In this document: piece by piece, positions 7,707 to 13,564 of the stretch
Numbering within the stretch: the stretch's first letter is position 1
Layout of the letters: each line of letters opens with the position of its first letter
Source of the DNA: Poritiphilus sp965212595
GTDB taxonomy: Bacteria > Bacteroidota > Bacteroidia > Flavobacteriales > Flavobacteriaceae
Direction of reading: 5' to 3'
Assembly: GCA_965212595.1 (NCBI GenBank)
Contig: CBDBVE010000001.1
Span: 434,001-498,000, forward strand
DNA: 64,000 nt
The notes under the pieces: generated by a model
Seen by the model: the letters and a program-made list of their open reading frames with translations, nothing else
The model's database searches: none
What the model was told of the DNA's origin: nothing
Made by a program: the position numbers and the translations under genes

Positions 7707-9002
7707 CTACTCCCCTACTTTTTGTAAAAAGTCCATATCTTCTTCAACCGTTAGTAACAGTAAGCTTGTTGCCGTACAAAACACCGGGCTGGTAATGCAA
7801 TGATGGCCGTTCCAGCTCCCATCCTGGTTTTGAATCTTTAGTATTCGTCCGCTCATCTGATCGTACCAGTTTTTCCAGTCATCATCCTTGCTTACGAGCA
7901 TAGACTCGCCAGTCTGCAAGTAGCTTAGAAACTCTTCACCTCCATTATTTCCAAAACCGTCGAGCACTTCATCCTGTTGTGCCACCTGCTTGGCAGATTC
8001 ATACACATTATATGCTGTACCATACTTCTGTGCTTCACCCCTAACATATCCGATTTCCTCGAGATTTTCGGCATTTACTTCGGCATCTGGTGCCAATTTA
8101 CCTTCAGCTTTTGCTTTGTTGATGTCTGCCTTGGCCTTTCTGGCCTCTTTAGCACTAGCCCTTACGCTACCGCTTACCGAATAGAGCATTATTCCCGCTC
8201 CATCATCTGTTTTGACAGAACCATCATTCTCGTTGTAGTTGCCTTTTTGATACTTCTTAGACCTTTCAAGCACTTCTTTGTCCACATCAGCCCCAACAGC
8301 CATCGCAGATTCCAGGGCGCTGTTAGCCATCCCACTTTGCAATACTCCGGCCCAACCAGCGCCTCTTTGCTTTCCGTCTGCATCAGTTCCTTGCTGTATG
8401 CGACCCACACAAATATCAAGACAACGCACCACACGCTTTCTATCTACCCCGGCCAGATTGCGATCCAAAATGTTTGAAAGAAATTGACCAGCAAGAACCG
8501 CGTCGATATTCTGACCTAGTTTACTCTGTATTTGCGTATTGCGGACCTTTGTAATATACGGGTCTCCGGCCTCTGCACTTTCAACGGTCTCAAGGATATA
8601 ATTCAACGCTTTTTCGAGGTTTTCTGAATGACTTCCTTTTACCAAGGTGGTTCCGCTCCTTAAAAGCGCCATTCCTACCATGGCAGTGGTAGCCGGATCT
8701 GATTTTACGGCATGCGGATCACGTATATGCTGTGCAGAATGACTTCCTGCACCATAACCTCCGTTTGGCAATTGCGCTTCAGATAACCATTGTAGGCCAT
8801 CCCTTACCGCTAGATTTATGTTTTCATCTGTTTTATACCTATTAAATCCCTGGGAAGACTGTTCTCCCATAACTGTCATAAATACACAACCCTTCTCTGG
8901 CTGTAATGTTCTTTCTGGCTCTGCAGCCATTGGCTCAAAATAAAATACCATCCCTAAAAGTACCAGGACAGGAACCAGGAGAAAATGCAATTTTGTTTTC
9001 AT
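7707..9002 (-). CDS. Exported prenyltransferase/squalene-oxidase (toroid) repeat protein
   Basis: This 431-residue protein has an N-terminal signal peptide (about residues 1-27). Its repeats resemble the alpha-alpha toroid of terpene cyclases and protein prenyltransferases: LQWLSEAQLPNGGYGAG near residue 72, AMVGMALLRSG near 108, and a QW-type unit ILKIQNQDGSWNGHH near 390. Cysteines occur in CVFMTV, CLDICVG and HHCITSPVFC. The catalytic DxDD of cyclases is not seen, so a scaffold or binding role is as likely as an enzyme. It stands alone, with loose spacing on both sides. I do not recognise a named family member. Confidence 0.7.
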   Translation of the reverse strand: MKTKLHFLLVPVLVLLGMVFYFEPMAAEPERTLQPEKGCVFMTVMGEQSSQGFNRYKTDENINLAVRDGLQWLSEAQLPNGGYGAGSHSAQHIRDPHAVKSDPATTAMVGMALLRSGTTLVKGSHSENLEKALNYILETVESAEAGDPYITKVRNTQIQSKLGQNIDAVLAGQFLSNILDRNLAGVDRKRVVRCLDICVGRIQQGTDADGKQRGAGWAGVLQSGMANSALESAMAVGADVDKEVLERSKKYQKGNYNENDGSVKTDDGAGIMLYSVSGSVRASAKEARKAKADINKAKAEGKLAPDAEVNAENLEEIGYVRGEAQKYGTAYNVYESAKQVAQQDEVLDGFGNNGGEEFLSYLQTGESMLVSKDDDWKNWYDQMSGRILKIQNQDGSWNGHHCITSPVFCTATSLLLLTVEEDMDFLQKVGE

Positions 9003-9162
9003 CTTTAACTGTTTTTAGAATTTTTCCACAAGCTAAGGTGTAAGCGGTTTCAAAAAAATGTGTTTTTAGCCAGGGCTCTTCTACAGTGAGTCTGACACCC
9101 ACTTCGGTTAGGCAAGTGGGCGTTGATAGATTTTGGTTACCTTTAAGGCAAGTACCTTTGTG

Positions 9163-9318
9163 ATGAAAAAATCTTTTTTTGCTTTCCTGGCGGGGATAAA
9201 TAAGCTGATTTTGCCCTCATTTACCAAAAAACGTCTTGATCTTTCTAAGGCTTCCAAGTTTCAATTGGCCATCATAGGTTGGCGTTATTACGTTACCACC
9301 AAAGCACTTGGAAAATAA
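9163..9318 (+). CDS. Small basic protein of about 51 residues
   Basis: From ATG 9163 the product begins MKKSFFAFLAGINKLILPSF and continues with a basic TKKRLDL segment and LAIIGWRYYVTTKAL near the end. It is amphipathic and lysine-rich. From memory it resembles short conserved proteins in other Flavobacteria, but I cannot verify this. A TTG 30 bases upstream extends the frame, but the ATG opens at the natural hydrophobic N-terminus. TACCTTTG just upstream looks like a -7 box but is too close to the ATG to serve it. Function unknown. Confidence 0.55.
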   Translation: MKKSFFAFLAGINKLILPSFTKKRLDLSKASKFQLAIIGWRYYVTTKALGK

Positions 9319-9374
9319 CAGAAAGCGTTACGTATGAGCACATATTTGATCCATAATATTTAACCTCAGGTAAT

Positions 9375-9405
9375 TTTGCCTTAAGAACAAAAAGAAATAT
9401 ATTTG
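9375..9405 (+). promoter_or_regulatory. Promoter of tRNA-Arg
   Basis: TTTG (9375-9378), a spacer of exactly 19 bp and TATATTTG (9398-9405) are a perfect match to the Bacteroidota consensus. The tRNA begins 17 bp downstream. Confidence 0.85.
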
Positions 9406-9421
9406 CACCCCAATATTAAAC

Positions 9422-9495
9422 GGCCTCGTGGCGCAACTGAATAGCGCATCTGATTACGGCTCAGAAGGTTGCAGGTTTGAATCCTGCCGAGGTCA
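9422..9495 (+). tRNA. tRNA-Arg (ACG anticodon)
   Basis: This is a 74-base cloverleaf. The acceptor arms are GGCCTCG (9422-9428) and CGAGGTC (9488-9494), with discriminator A at 9495. The anticodon stem TCTGA/TCAGA encloses the loop TTACGGC, giving anticodon ACG. The T arm contains GGTTTGAATCC. CCA is not encoded. The 3' end is repeated at 9622. Confidence 0.95.
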
Positions 9496-9500
9496 CGAAT
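9480..9500 (+). repeat. Direct repeat, copy 1 (tRNA-Arg 3' end)
   Basis: A 21-bp segment beginning AATCCTGCC covers the last 16 bases of tRNA-Arg and five bases beyond. It is repeated exactly at 9622-9642. Such 3'-end duplications are typical of integrase attachment sites. Confidence 0.85.
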
Positions 9501-9588
9501 GAATCACAAAAAAGTGAATTACAAGCGAGTTTCAAAATTGAAGCTCGCTTCTTTTTTTGAAAATTGTGAAGTAATTCTTTTGTGATTC
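9501..9588. repeat. Long imperfect inverted repeat nested around the tRNA terminator
   Basis: GAATCACAAAA (9501-9511) pairs with TTTTGTGATTC (9578-9588), and GAATTAC (9516-9522) pairs with GTAATTC (9571-9577). Inside sits the terminator hairpin. A further hairpin, CAAAGC-GGA-GCTTTG, follows at 9590-9604. The whole interval between the two direct repeats is thus made of palindromes. Confidence 0.75.
9523..9559 (+). terminator. Terminator of tRNA-Arg
   Basis: A 13-bp imperfect stem starting AAGCGAG and closing CTCGCTT (9523-9550) is followed by C and seven T residues. Confidence 0.85.
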
Positions 9589-9621
9589 TCAAAGCGGAGC
9601 TTTGTCAGGAAAGATGAAATC

Positions 9622-9642
9622 AATCCTGCCGAGGTCACGAAT
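9622..9642 (+). repeat. Direct repeat, copy 2 (orphan tRNA-Arg 3' end)
   Basis: This is an exact 21-bp copy of 9480-9500 without the rest of a tRNA. It is followed, like copy 1, by a terminator hairpin (9658-9689). It may be a remnant of a duplicated tRNA gene or the far attachment site of a lost element. Confidence 0.8.
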
Positions 9643-9657
9643 AAATAGTTCGATAAG

Positions 9658-9689
9658 AAAAAACGCCAAGCTTGCTTGAGCGTTTTTTT
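9658..9689 (+). terminator. Second terminator hairpin downstream of the orphan tRNA end
   Basis: Arms AAAAAACGC (9658-9666) and GCGTTTTTTT (9680-9689), with an inner CAAGC/GCTTG stem, end in a T-run. Confidence 0.8.
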
Positions 9690-9758
9690 GTTTAGACTAT
9701 TTGGAATATTCGGCATTGCGTTTTGGAAGAGGGTAAAACATGATTACAACTTTTGTTT

Positions 9759-10169
9759 TTAATGATCGACACAGCAACCATCATTTTCGCAGCGACAGTA
9801 ATGGCGATTGTAAAAGTGAAGTAATATTAGCCCAATGGTAGGAACATATATTAATTCCTCTGCCAGATGCCCTATCTCTAGTTTTTCGTTAACAATAATC
9901 AAGGCTAACATTATCCAAAGGCTCCAGAAAGCATATTTAATCCATTGTTTTGAGGTATTCCTGGCCGACCAATAAACTGCAAAAAATGAAATAGCAAGAA
10001 ACAGCATATCCATAGTACCCCACCACCAGGGACGCGATTCTTCCGCGGAGGCAAGACCAGCCTGTGCTACAAAAAGGATCGGTGTTGCCAGGCAATGTAA
10101 AAAACATAGCACACTTGCCATAGCACCAATAATATCCGACTTAGAACTAAGGTTCAACAAGTTGGTCAT
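9759..10169 (-). CDS. MerC-domain membrane protein
   Basis: This 136-residue protein has four hydrophobic helices and the MerC hallmark CFLHCLATP near residues 22-30, whose cysteine pair binds metal in mercury transporters. A second cysteine/histidine cluster lies at the C-terminus (HYCRCENDGCCVDH). MerC proteins take up Hg(II), but many chromosomal relatives have no mer operon and are thought to handle other metals. Here it diverges from an operon with a Fur/Zur-family regulator. A palindrome lies over the -33 region of both promoters, so joint metal-responsive control is likely. The substrate is unknown; zinc is my inference from context. Confidence 0.88.
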   Translation of the reverse strand: MTNLLNLSSKSDIIGAMASVLCFLHCLATPILFVAQAGLASAEESRPWWWGTMDMLFLAISFFAVYWSARNTSKQWIKYAFWSLWIMLALIIVNEKLEIGHLAEELIYVPTIGLILLHFYNRHYCRCENDGCCVDH

Positions 10170-10227
10170 AAACAGCGTATTTTGTGATCTCGAGCATTGA
10201 CTATACTCAATGTTTTTGTTTGGTGGA

Positions 10228-10235
10228 CAAATGTA
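10228..10235 (-). promoter_or_regulatory. -7 element of the merC-like gene promoter
   Basis: On the minus strand this reads TACATTTG (TAnnTTTG). A TTG about 17 bp upstream lies within the palindrome 10247-10269. Confidence 0.5.
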
Positions 10236-10246
10236 TTCAATTTTTG

Positions 10247-10269
10247 TAAATGCAACTTAGTTGCATTTA
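10247..10269. promoter_or_regulatory. Bidirectional operator, probable Zur/Fur-type box
   Basis: Perfect 10-bp arms TAAATGCAAC (10247-10256) and GTTGCATTTA (10260-10269) are separated by TTA. The site covers the -33 zone of both divergent promoters. The 23-bp size and AT-flanked dyad suit a Fur-family dimer, and a Fur-family protein is the last gene of the plus-strand operon. Binding is inferred. Confidence 0.65.
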
Positions 10270-10279
10270 ATTATTTTTT

Positions 10280-10287
10280 TATTTTTG
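10280..10287 (+). promoter_or_regulatory. -7 element of the ABC transporter operon promoter
   Basis: TATTTTTG fits TAnnTTTG. The inferred start, near 10294, leaves a very short leader before the ATG at 10301. The -33 region falls within or just after the palindrome. Confidence 0.5.
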
Positions 10288-10300
10288 TGAAAAGCTTTAA

Positions 10301-10927
10301 ATGGTTAAAACATCCAATCTTTCTTATGCTTACGAAAATGGAAATGCGCTGGCGTTTCCTGATATTGAGCTTACCCCCGGAGAACATTTGCTGGTCATAG
10401 GGCCTTCAGGGGTGGGTAAAACCACGCTTTTGTATCTGATGGCAGGTCTTTTGCCTTCCTTAGGAGGTATAGTATCAATTGCGGGAACGGAGTTAAATTC
10501 GATGACACGGCGCGAACTGGATGGCTTTAGAGGCGAGCATATTGGGCTTATCTTCCAACAATATCATTTTATCAAATCGCTAAAGGTGGCAGACAATCTT
10601 CGCCTAAGGCAGAGTTTCCCGAAAAACGCTAATGACAAAAAAAGAAGAAATGAACTTGCAGCAAGGTTAGGGCTAACCGAACATCTAAACAAGAAAGTTT
10701 CTGCATTGAGCCAGGGACAGCAACAGCGACTTTGCATTGCATTGGGGCTAATCCACAGGCCCAAGATCATTTTCGCCGATGAACCTACTTCTAACCTGGA
10801 TGATGAAAACTGTGCAAAGGTTATCGCTCTGCTCAAGGAAGAGGCTAAGATTTGCAAGAGTAGCCTGTTGATCATTACGCATGATCTTAGGGTAATGTCC
10901 CATTTTCAAAACCAGGTTACCTTATGA
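10301..10927 (+). CDS. ABC transporter ATP-binding protein (LolD/MacB type)
   Basis: This 208-residue nucleotide-binding subunit has Walker A GPSGVGKTT (34-42), signature LSQGQQQR near residue 140, and Walker B with IIFADEPTSNLDDE near 155-168. It belongs to the group that works with FtsX-like mechanotransmission permeases rather than solute channels. The last four bases overlap the start of the permease gene (ATGA at 10924). It is the first gene of a five-gene operon that ends with a Fur/Zur-like regulator. Zinc-starvation operons of similar composition (ATPase, permease, DUF3299 lipoprotein; PA4064-PA4066 in Pseudomonas aeruginosa) are known, so a role in the metal-starvation envelope response is inferred. 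Confidence 0.92.
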   Translation: MVKTSNLSYAYENGNALAFPDIELTPGEHLLVIGPSGVGKTTLLYLMAGLLPSLGGIVSIAGTELNSMTRRELDGFRGEHIGLIFQQYHFIKSLKVADNLRLRQSFPKNANDKKRRNELAARLGLTEHLNKKVSALSQGQQQRLCIALGLIHRPKIIFADEPTSNLDDENCAKVIALLKEEAKICKSSLLIITHDLRVMSHFQNQVTL

Positions 10928-12177
10928 ATTTAGGCTATCTCGCTTTTAGAAATATGATCTCCAAACCGCTCAACTTATTATTGAGTTTGTTGTTGTTGTC
11001 GTTGAGTGTCTCGTTGGTCACCTTTGTTTTACAGTTGAGCCAGCAACTGGGAGGACAGCTGAACAAGAACATTGCTCCTTTTGACATGGTTGTAGGCGCC
11101 AAGGGAAGTCCCTTACAACTCGTTTTATCTTCGGTACTTCATGTAGATGTACCCACAGGGAATATCAACATGAAGGAAGCAGAGGTCTTGCAAAAACACC
11201 CTTTTATACGAACTGCCATCCCTGTTTCCTATGGAGATAACTACAAAGGATTTCGGATTTTAGGGACTCAAACCACATATCTAGAACAGTATAATGCCCA
11301 ATTGTCTGAGGGAACGTTGTATGAAAAGCCTTTTGAAGTGGTGGTTGGTAGTAAAGTTGCAGGGCGGTTAGACTTGAATGTGGGAGACAGTTTCATAAGT
11401 TCTCACGGTTTGGCCGCTGCGGGTATCGAAGCGCACGACGAACATCCTTTTATCGTTAAAGGAATTTTAAAGCCTACCGGAACCGTAGTAGACCAGCTAC
11501 TGATTACCAATCTGGAAAGTATCTGGGATGCTCATCATCATGTAGATGAAGTTAATCTTCGGACAGAGCAAGATCATGATGCAGAAAGTGCTTCTAAAAA
11601 AGAAGGGACGCCTCAAGAGGACAATCATGACGAAAAAGAAATCACCTCCCTGCTGGTGAAGTTCAAAAGCCCCCTGGGTATGGTTCAGCTACCCAGATTT
11701 ATCAATGAGAATACCTCTATGCAGGCCGCTTTACCTGGCTTTGAAGTACAACGACTAATGGGACTGCTTGGTTCTGGAGTACAAGCCATAAACGGTATTG
11801 CACTAGCAATCCTTTTGGTTTCAGGATTCAGTATCTTTATCAGTCTATTGAAAACTATCCGAGAGCGAAGACAGGAACTTGCCCTATTAAGGACCTACGG
11901 CCTTAGCACGAGGCAACTTCTTGGATTGGCACTTTTGGAAGGAATTTTTCTGGCGGCCATTGGATTTATGATAGGTTGGCTCCTGGGCCGGGTTGGGCTA
12001 TGGATGATTTCTTTTTATACTCAAAATTCATTTGGATATACACTGCAGATTAGTGCTCCAGACACTGTTGAAATTATATTGTTTGGCCTTATTCTTGCCC
12101 TGGCCACTATAGCCACTTTGTTGGCATCGCTTTCAATTTTTAAATTAAATGTTGCTAAAACCTTATCTGATGCTTAG
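10924..12177 (+). CDS. FtsX-like ABC transporter permease with a histidine-rich periplasmic loop
   Basis: This 417-residue membrane subunit has one N-terminal helix (about residues 15-37), a large periplasmic domain (about 40-285) and three C-terminal helices. The conserved FtsX/MacB stretch LKTIRERRQELALLRTYGLS lies between the second and third helix. The periplasmic domain holds unusual His/Asp/Glu-rich segments (HDEHPF and AHHHVDE, then a charged run with DHDAES and NHDEKE at about 175-240), suggesting metal binding. The gene overlaps both neighbours by 4 and 8 bases, so translation is coupled. Context points to a metal-responsive envelope machine; the transported or extracted substrate is unknown. 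Confidence 0.9.
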   Translation: MNLGYLAFRNMISKPLNLLLSLLLLSLSVSLVTFVLQLSQQLGGQLNKNIAPFDMVVGAKGSPLQLVLSSVLHVDVPTGNINMKEAEVLQKHPFIRTAIPVSYGDNYKGFRILGTQTTYLEQYNAQLSEGTLYEKPFEVVVGSKVAGRLDLNVGDSFISSHGLAAAGIEAHDEHPFIVKGILKPTGTVVDQLLITNLESIWDAHHHVDEVNLRTEQDHDAESASKKEGTPQEDNHDEKEITSLLVKFKSPLGMVQLPRFINENTSMQAALPGFEVQRLMGLLGSGVQAINGIALAILLVSGFSIFISLLKTIRERRQELALLRTYGLSTRQLLGLALLEGIFLAAIGFMIGWLLGRVGLWMISFYTQNSFGYTLQISAPDTVEIILFGLILALATIATLLASLSIFKLNVAKTLSDA

Positions 12178-12607
12178 ACCTTTATTAATTGTTTTGTTTA
12201 TAACTTTAGCCTACCCATTGGCAGCCCAGGAGCAGTTGACATGGGAAGATTTTGCCGATGTCAGCTTTGAACCCGTATACAGCGAGAAGTACGGCGTACA
12301 TTTCTTAATGCCTAAGTTTGGTGAAAAAATAAAATCCTACGAAGGAAAAGAAGTGAGTATCCAGGGTTATTTTTTAGACATTTCAGGAAGCGGAGAGATA
12401 TTTTTGGTGTCACAGAACCCAATGGCCTCATGTTTTTTCTGCGGTGCAGCCGGACCTGAAACTATTGTTGAGGTCCGTTTTAAAGAGAAACCAACGTTTA
12501 AAACCGATCAAATTGTACTGGCTACCGGAATGCTTGAGCTTAACCCAAATAACGTAAACCATTGCAACTATATCCTGGAAGTAGCTACGGGTAAATTAGT
12601 GAAATAA
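12170..12607 (+). CDS. Exported CFFCG protein, DUF3299-like (first of two paralogues)
   Basis: This 145-residue protein has a signal peptide ending YPLAAQ (about residues 1-19). A mature OB-like region carries YEGKEVSIQGYFLDISGS, then FLVSQNPMASCFFCG near residues 73-87, then PETIVEVRF. The layout (WEDF opening, G-x-V-x-I-x-G-Y, FL-V, a metal-like centre) parallels DUF3299 proteins of proteobacterial zinc-starvation operons, with CFFCG in the centre. ATG 12170 overlaps the permease stop by eight bases and begins the signal peptide; the ATG at 12149 in the same frame would add seven residues. A paralogue follows directly. The cysteine pair may bind metal; the function is otherwise unknown. Confidence 0.7.
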   Translation: MLRPLLIVLFITLAYPLAAQEQLTWEDFADVSFEPVYSEKYGVHFLMPKFGEKIKSYEGKEVSIQGYFLDISGSGEIFLVSQNPMASCFFCGAAGPETIVEVRFKEKPTFKTDQIVLATGMLELNPNNVNHCNYILEVATGKLVK

Positions 12608-13050
12608 TGAAATTGAGATTATCCCTCTTTATGATATTATTCTGGGCAGGGACGGAAATCCGTTCTCAGGCTGTGTTAGATTGGTCTGACCTTTCTGAGG
12701 GAATTTCATGGGAACTTCCTGCACCCGGGGCTATTTTCCCTGGCTTTCAAAAAGCCAACTTTTCTTCAGAAATACGAGCTCTAGAGGGAAAAGAGGTTAT
12801 CATCACCGGATACCTATTAATTTTAGATGCGCAACAGACGGTATTTCTTCTCTCAAAAAACCCTATGGCTTCTTGTTTTTTCTGTGGAAATGGAGGCCCG
12901 GAAACCGTAGTAGATTTACAATTTTATGAGAAGCCTCCTTTTGAGATGGACGAACTACTGTCAGTTCGGGGAATACTGCGCTTGAACCGGGACAATCCGA
13001 ATGCCAGTTACTTTAAAATCGAAAAAGCAGATGCTATTAGTTTCAAATAA
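12607..13050 (+). CDS. Exported CFFCG protein, DUF3299-like (second paralogue)
   Basis: This 147-residue paralogue of the preceding gene starts on its stop codon (TAATG at 12605-12609). It has a signal peptide of about 20 residues ending IRSQA, then LDWSDL, EGKEVIITGYLLI and FLLSKNPMASCFFCGNGGPETVVDLQF. The NPMASCFFCG core is identical to that of its partner while the flanks have diverged, which points to an old tandem duplication under constraint at the cysteine motif. The two could form a heterodimer or handle different partners of the ABC permease. No lipobox is seen, so the mature proteins are probably soluble in the periplasm. Confidence 0.7.
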   Translation: MKLRLSLFMILFWAGTEIRSQAVLDWSDLSEGISWELPAPGAIFPGFQKANFSSEIRALEGKEVIITGYLLILDAQQTVFLLSKNPMASCFFCGNGGPETVVDLQFYEKPPFEMDELLSVRGILRLNRDNPNASYFKIEKADAISFK

Positions 13051-13061
13051 AGTGTGTGGGC

Positions 13062-13466
13062 ATGAAAAAAGAAGACTACGAACAACTTTTAGAACAGAAA
13101 GGACTAAAGAAAACCAAGGTTAGGATGGCCTTAATTCATCACTTTATCAATTTGGAACATGCGCAATCATATACAGACCTGCAAGCAGCTTTGCTCGGCG
13201 AGGTAGACAAGTCTACACTTTACCGAAACCTGACAAGTTTTGAGCGTGCGGGGATTATTCACCGTATTAATGATCATTCTGGTGTAGCCAAGTACGCGTT
13301 TGGTAAAGCCCCATTACAAGGTAATGAACACGCCCACTTTGTTTGTGAATGTTGCGAAACCGTGTATTGCATGGAAGAACTGGTGCCGTCTCAGCTTAGT
13401 GTTCCTAAAGGATTCAAAACAAACAAGGTGCAAACCATAATTAGAGGTATTTGTGCTGACTGTTGA
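13062..13466 (+). CDS. Fur-family transcriptional regulator (Zur-like)
   Basis: This 134-residue metalloregulator has the DNA-binding winged helix in the first ~80 residues, with YTDLQAALLGEVDKSTLYRNLTSFERAGIIHRI. Metal-site residues are in HAHFVCECCETVYC near 88-102. A C-terminal CADC pair probably forms the structural zinc site with the earlier cysteines. ATG 13062 is preferred over the GTG at 13056. It closes the operon begun at 10301 with an 11-base gap. The palindrome at 10247 upstream of both divergent units is its probable site, giving autoregulation. Zur is more likely than Fur or PerR because of the DUF3299-like and MerC neighbours, but the metal is not provable from sequence. Confidence 0.88.
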   Translation: MKKEDYEQLLEQKGLKKTKVRMALIHHFINLEHAQSYTDLQAALLGEVDKSTLYRNLTSFERAGIIHRINDHSGVAKYAFGKAPLQGNEHAHFVCECCETVYCMEELVPSQLSVPKGFKTNKVQTIIRGICADC

Positions 13467-13564
13467 AAACATTTCCAATCCTAACAATACGAGAGGCCCA
13501 TACGAATATCTGATATATGCAGCTTGCTCATTTTGGCCATTTAGACAATAAATAGAAATATATC

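Noticed and set aside
8189..8487. Overlapping short ORFs on both strands inside the toroid-repeat gene
   Set aside because: Shadows of a 431-codon frame with signal peptide and repeats.
9098..9120. CCCACTT/AAGTGGG hairpin before the small protein gene
   Set aside because: Short stem without a T-run; too weak to call a terminator or riboswitch.
9622..9642. Second tRNA-Arg gene
   Set aside because: Only the last 16 tRNA bases are present; no cloverleaf can be formed upstream.
9519..9716. Minus-strand 65-codon ORF near tRNA-Arg
   Set aside because: It runs through the orphan tRNA end and two terminator hairpins; its length comes from palindromic DNA, not from coding.
13467..13564. Terminator after the Fur-family gene
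   Set aside because: No hairpin with a T-run was found; read-through into the PhoX-like gene remains possible.
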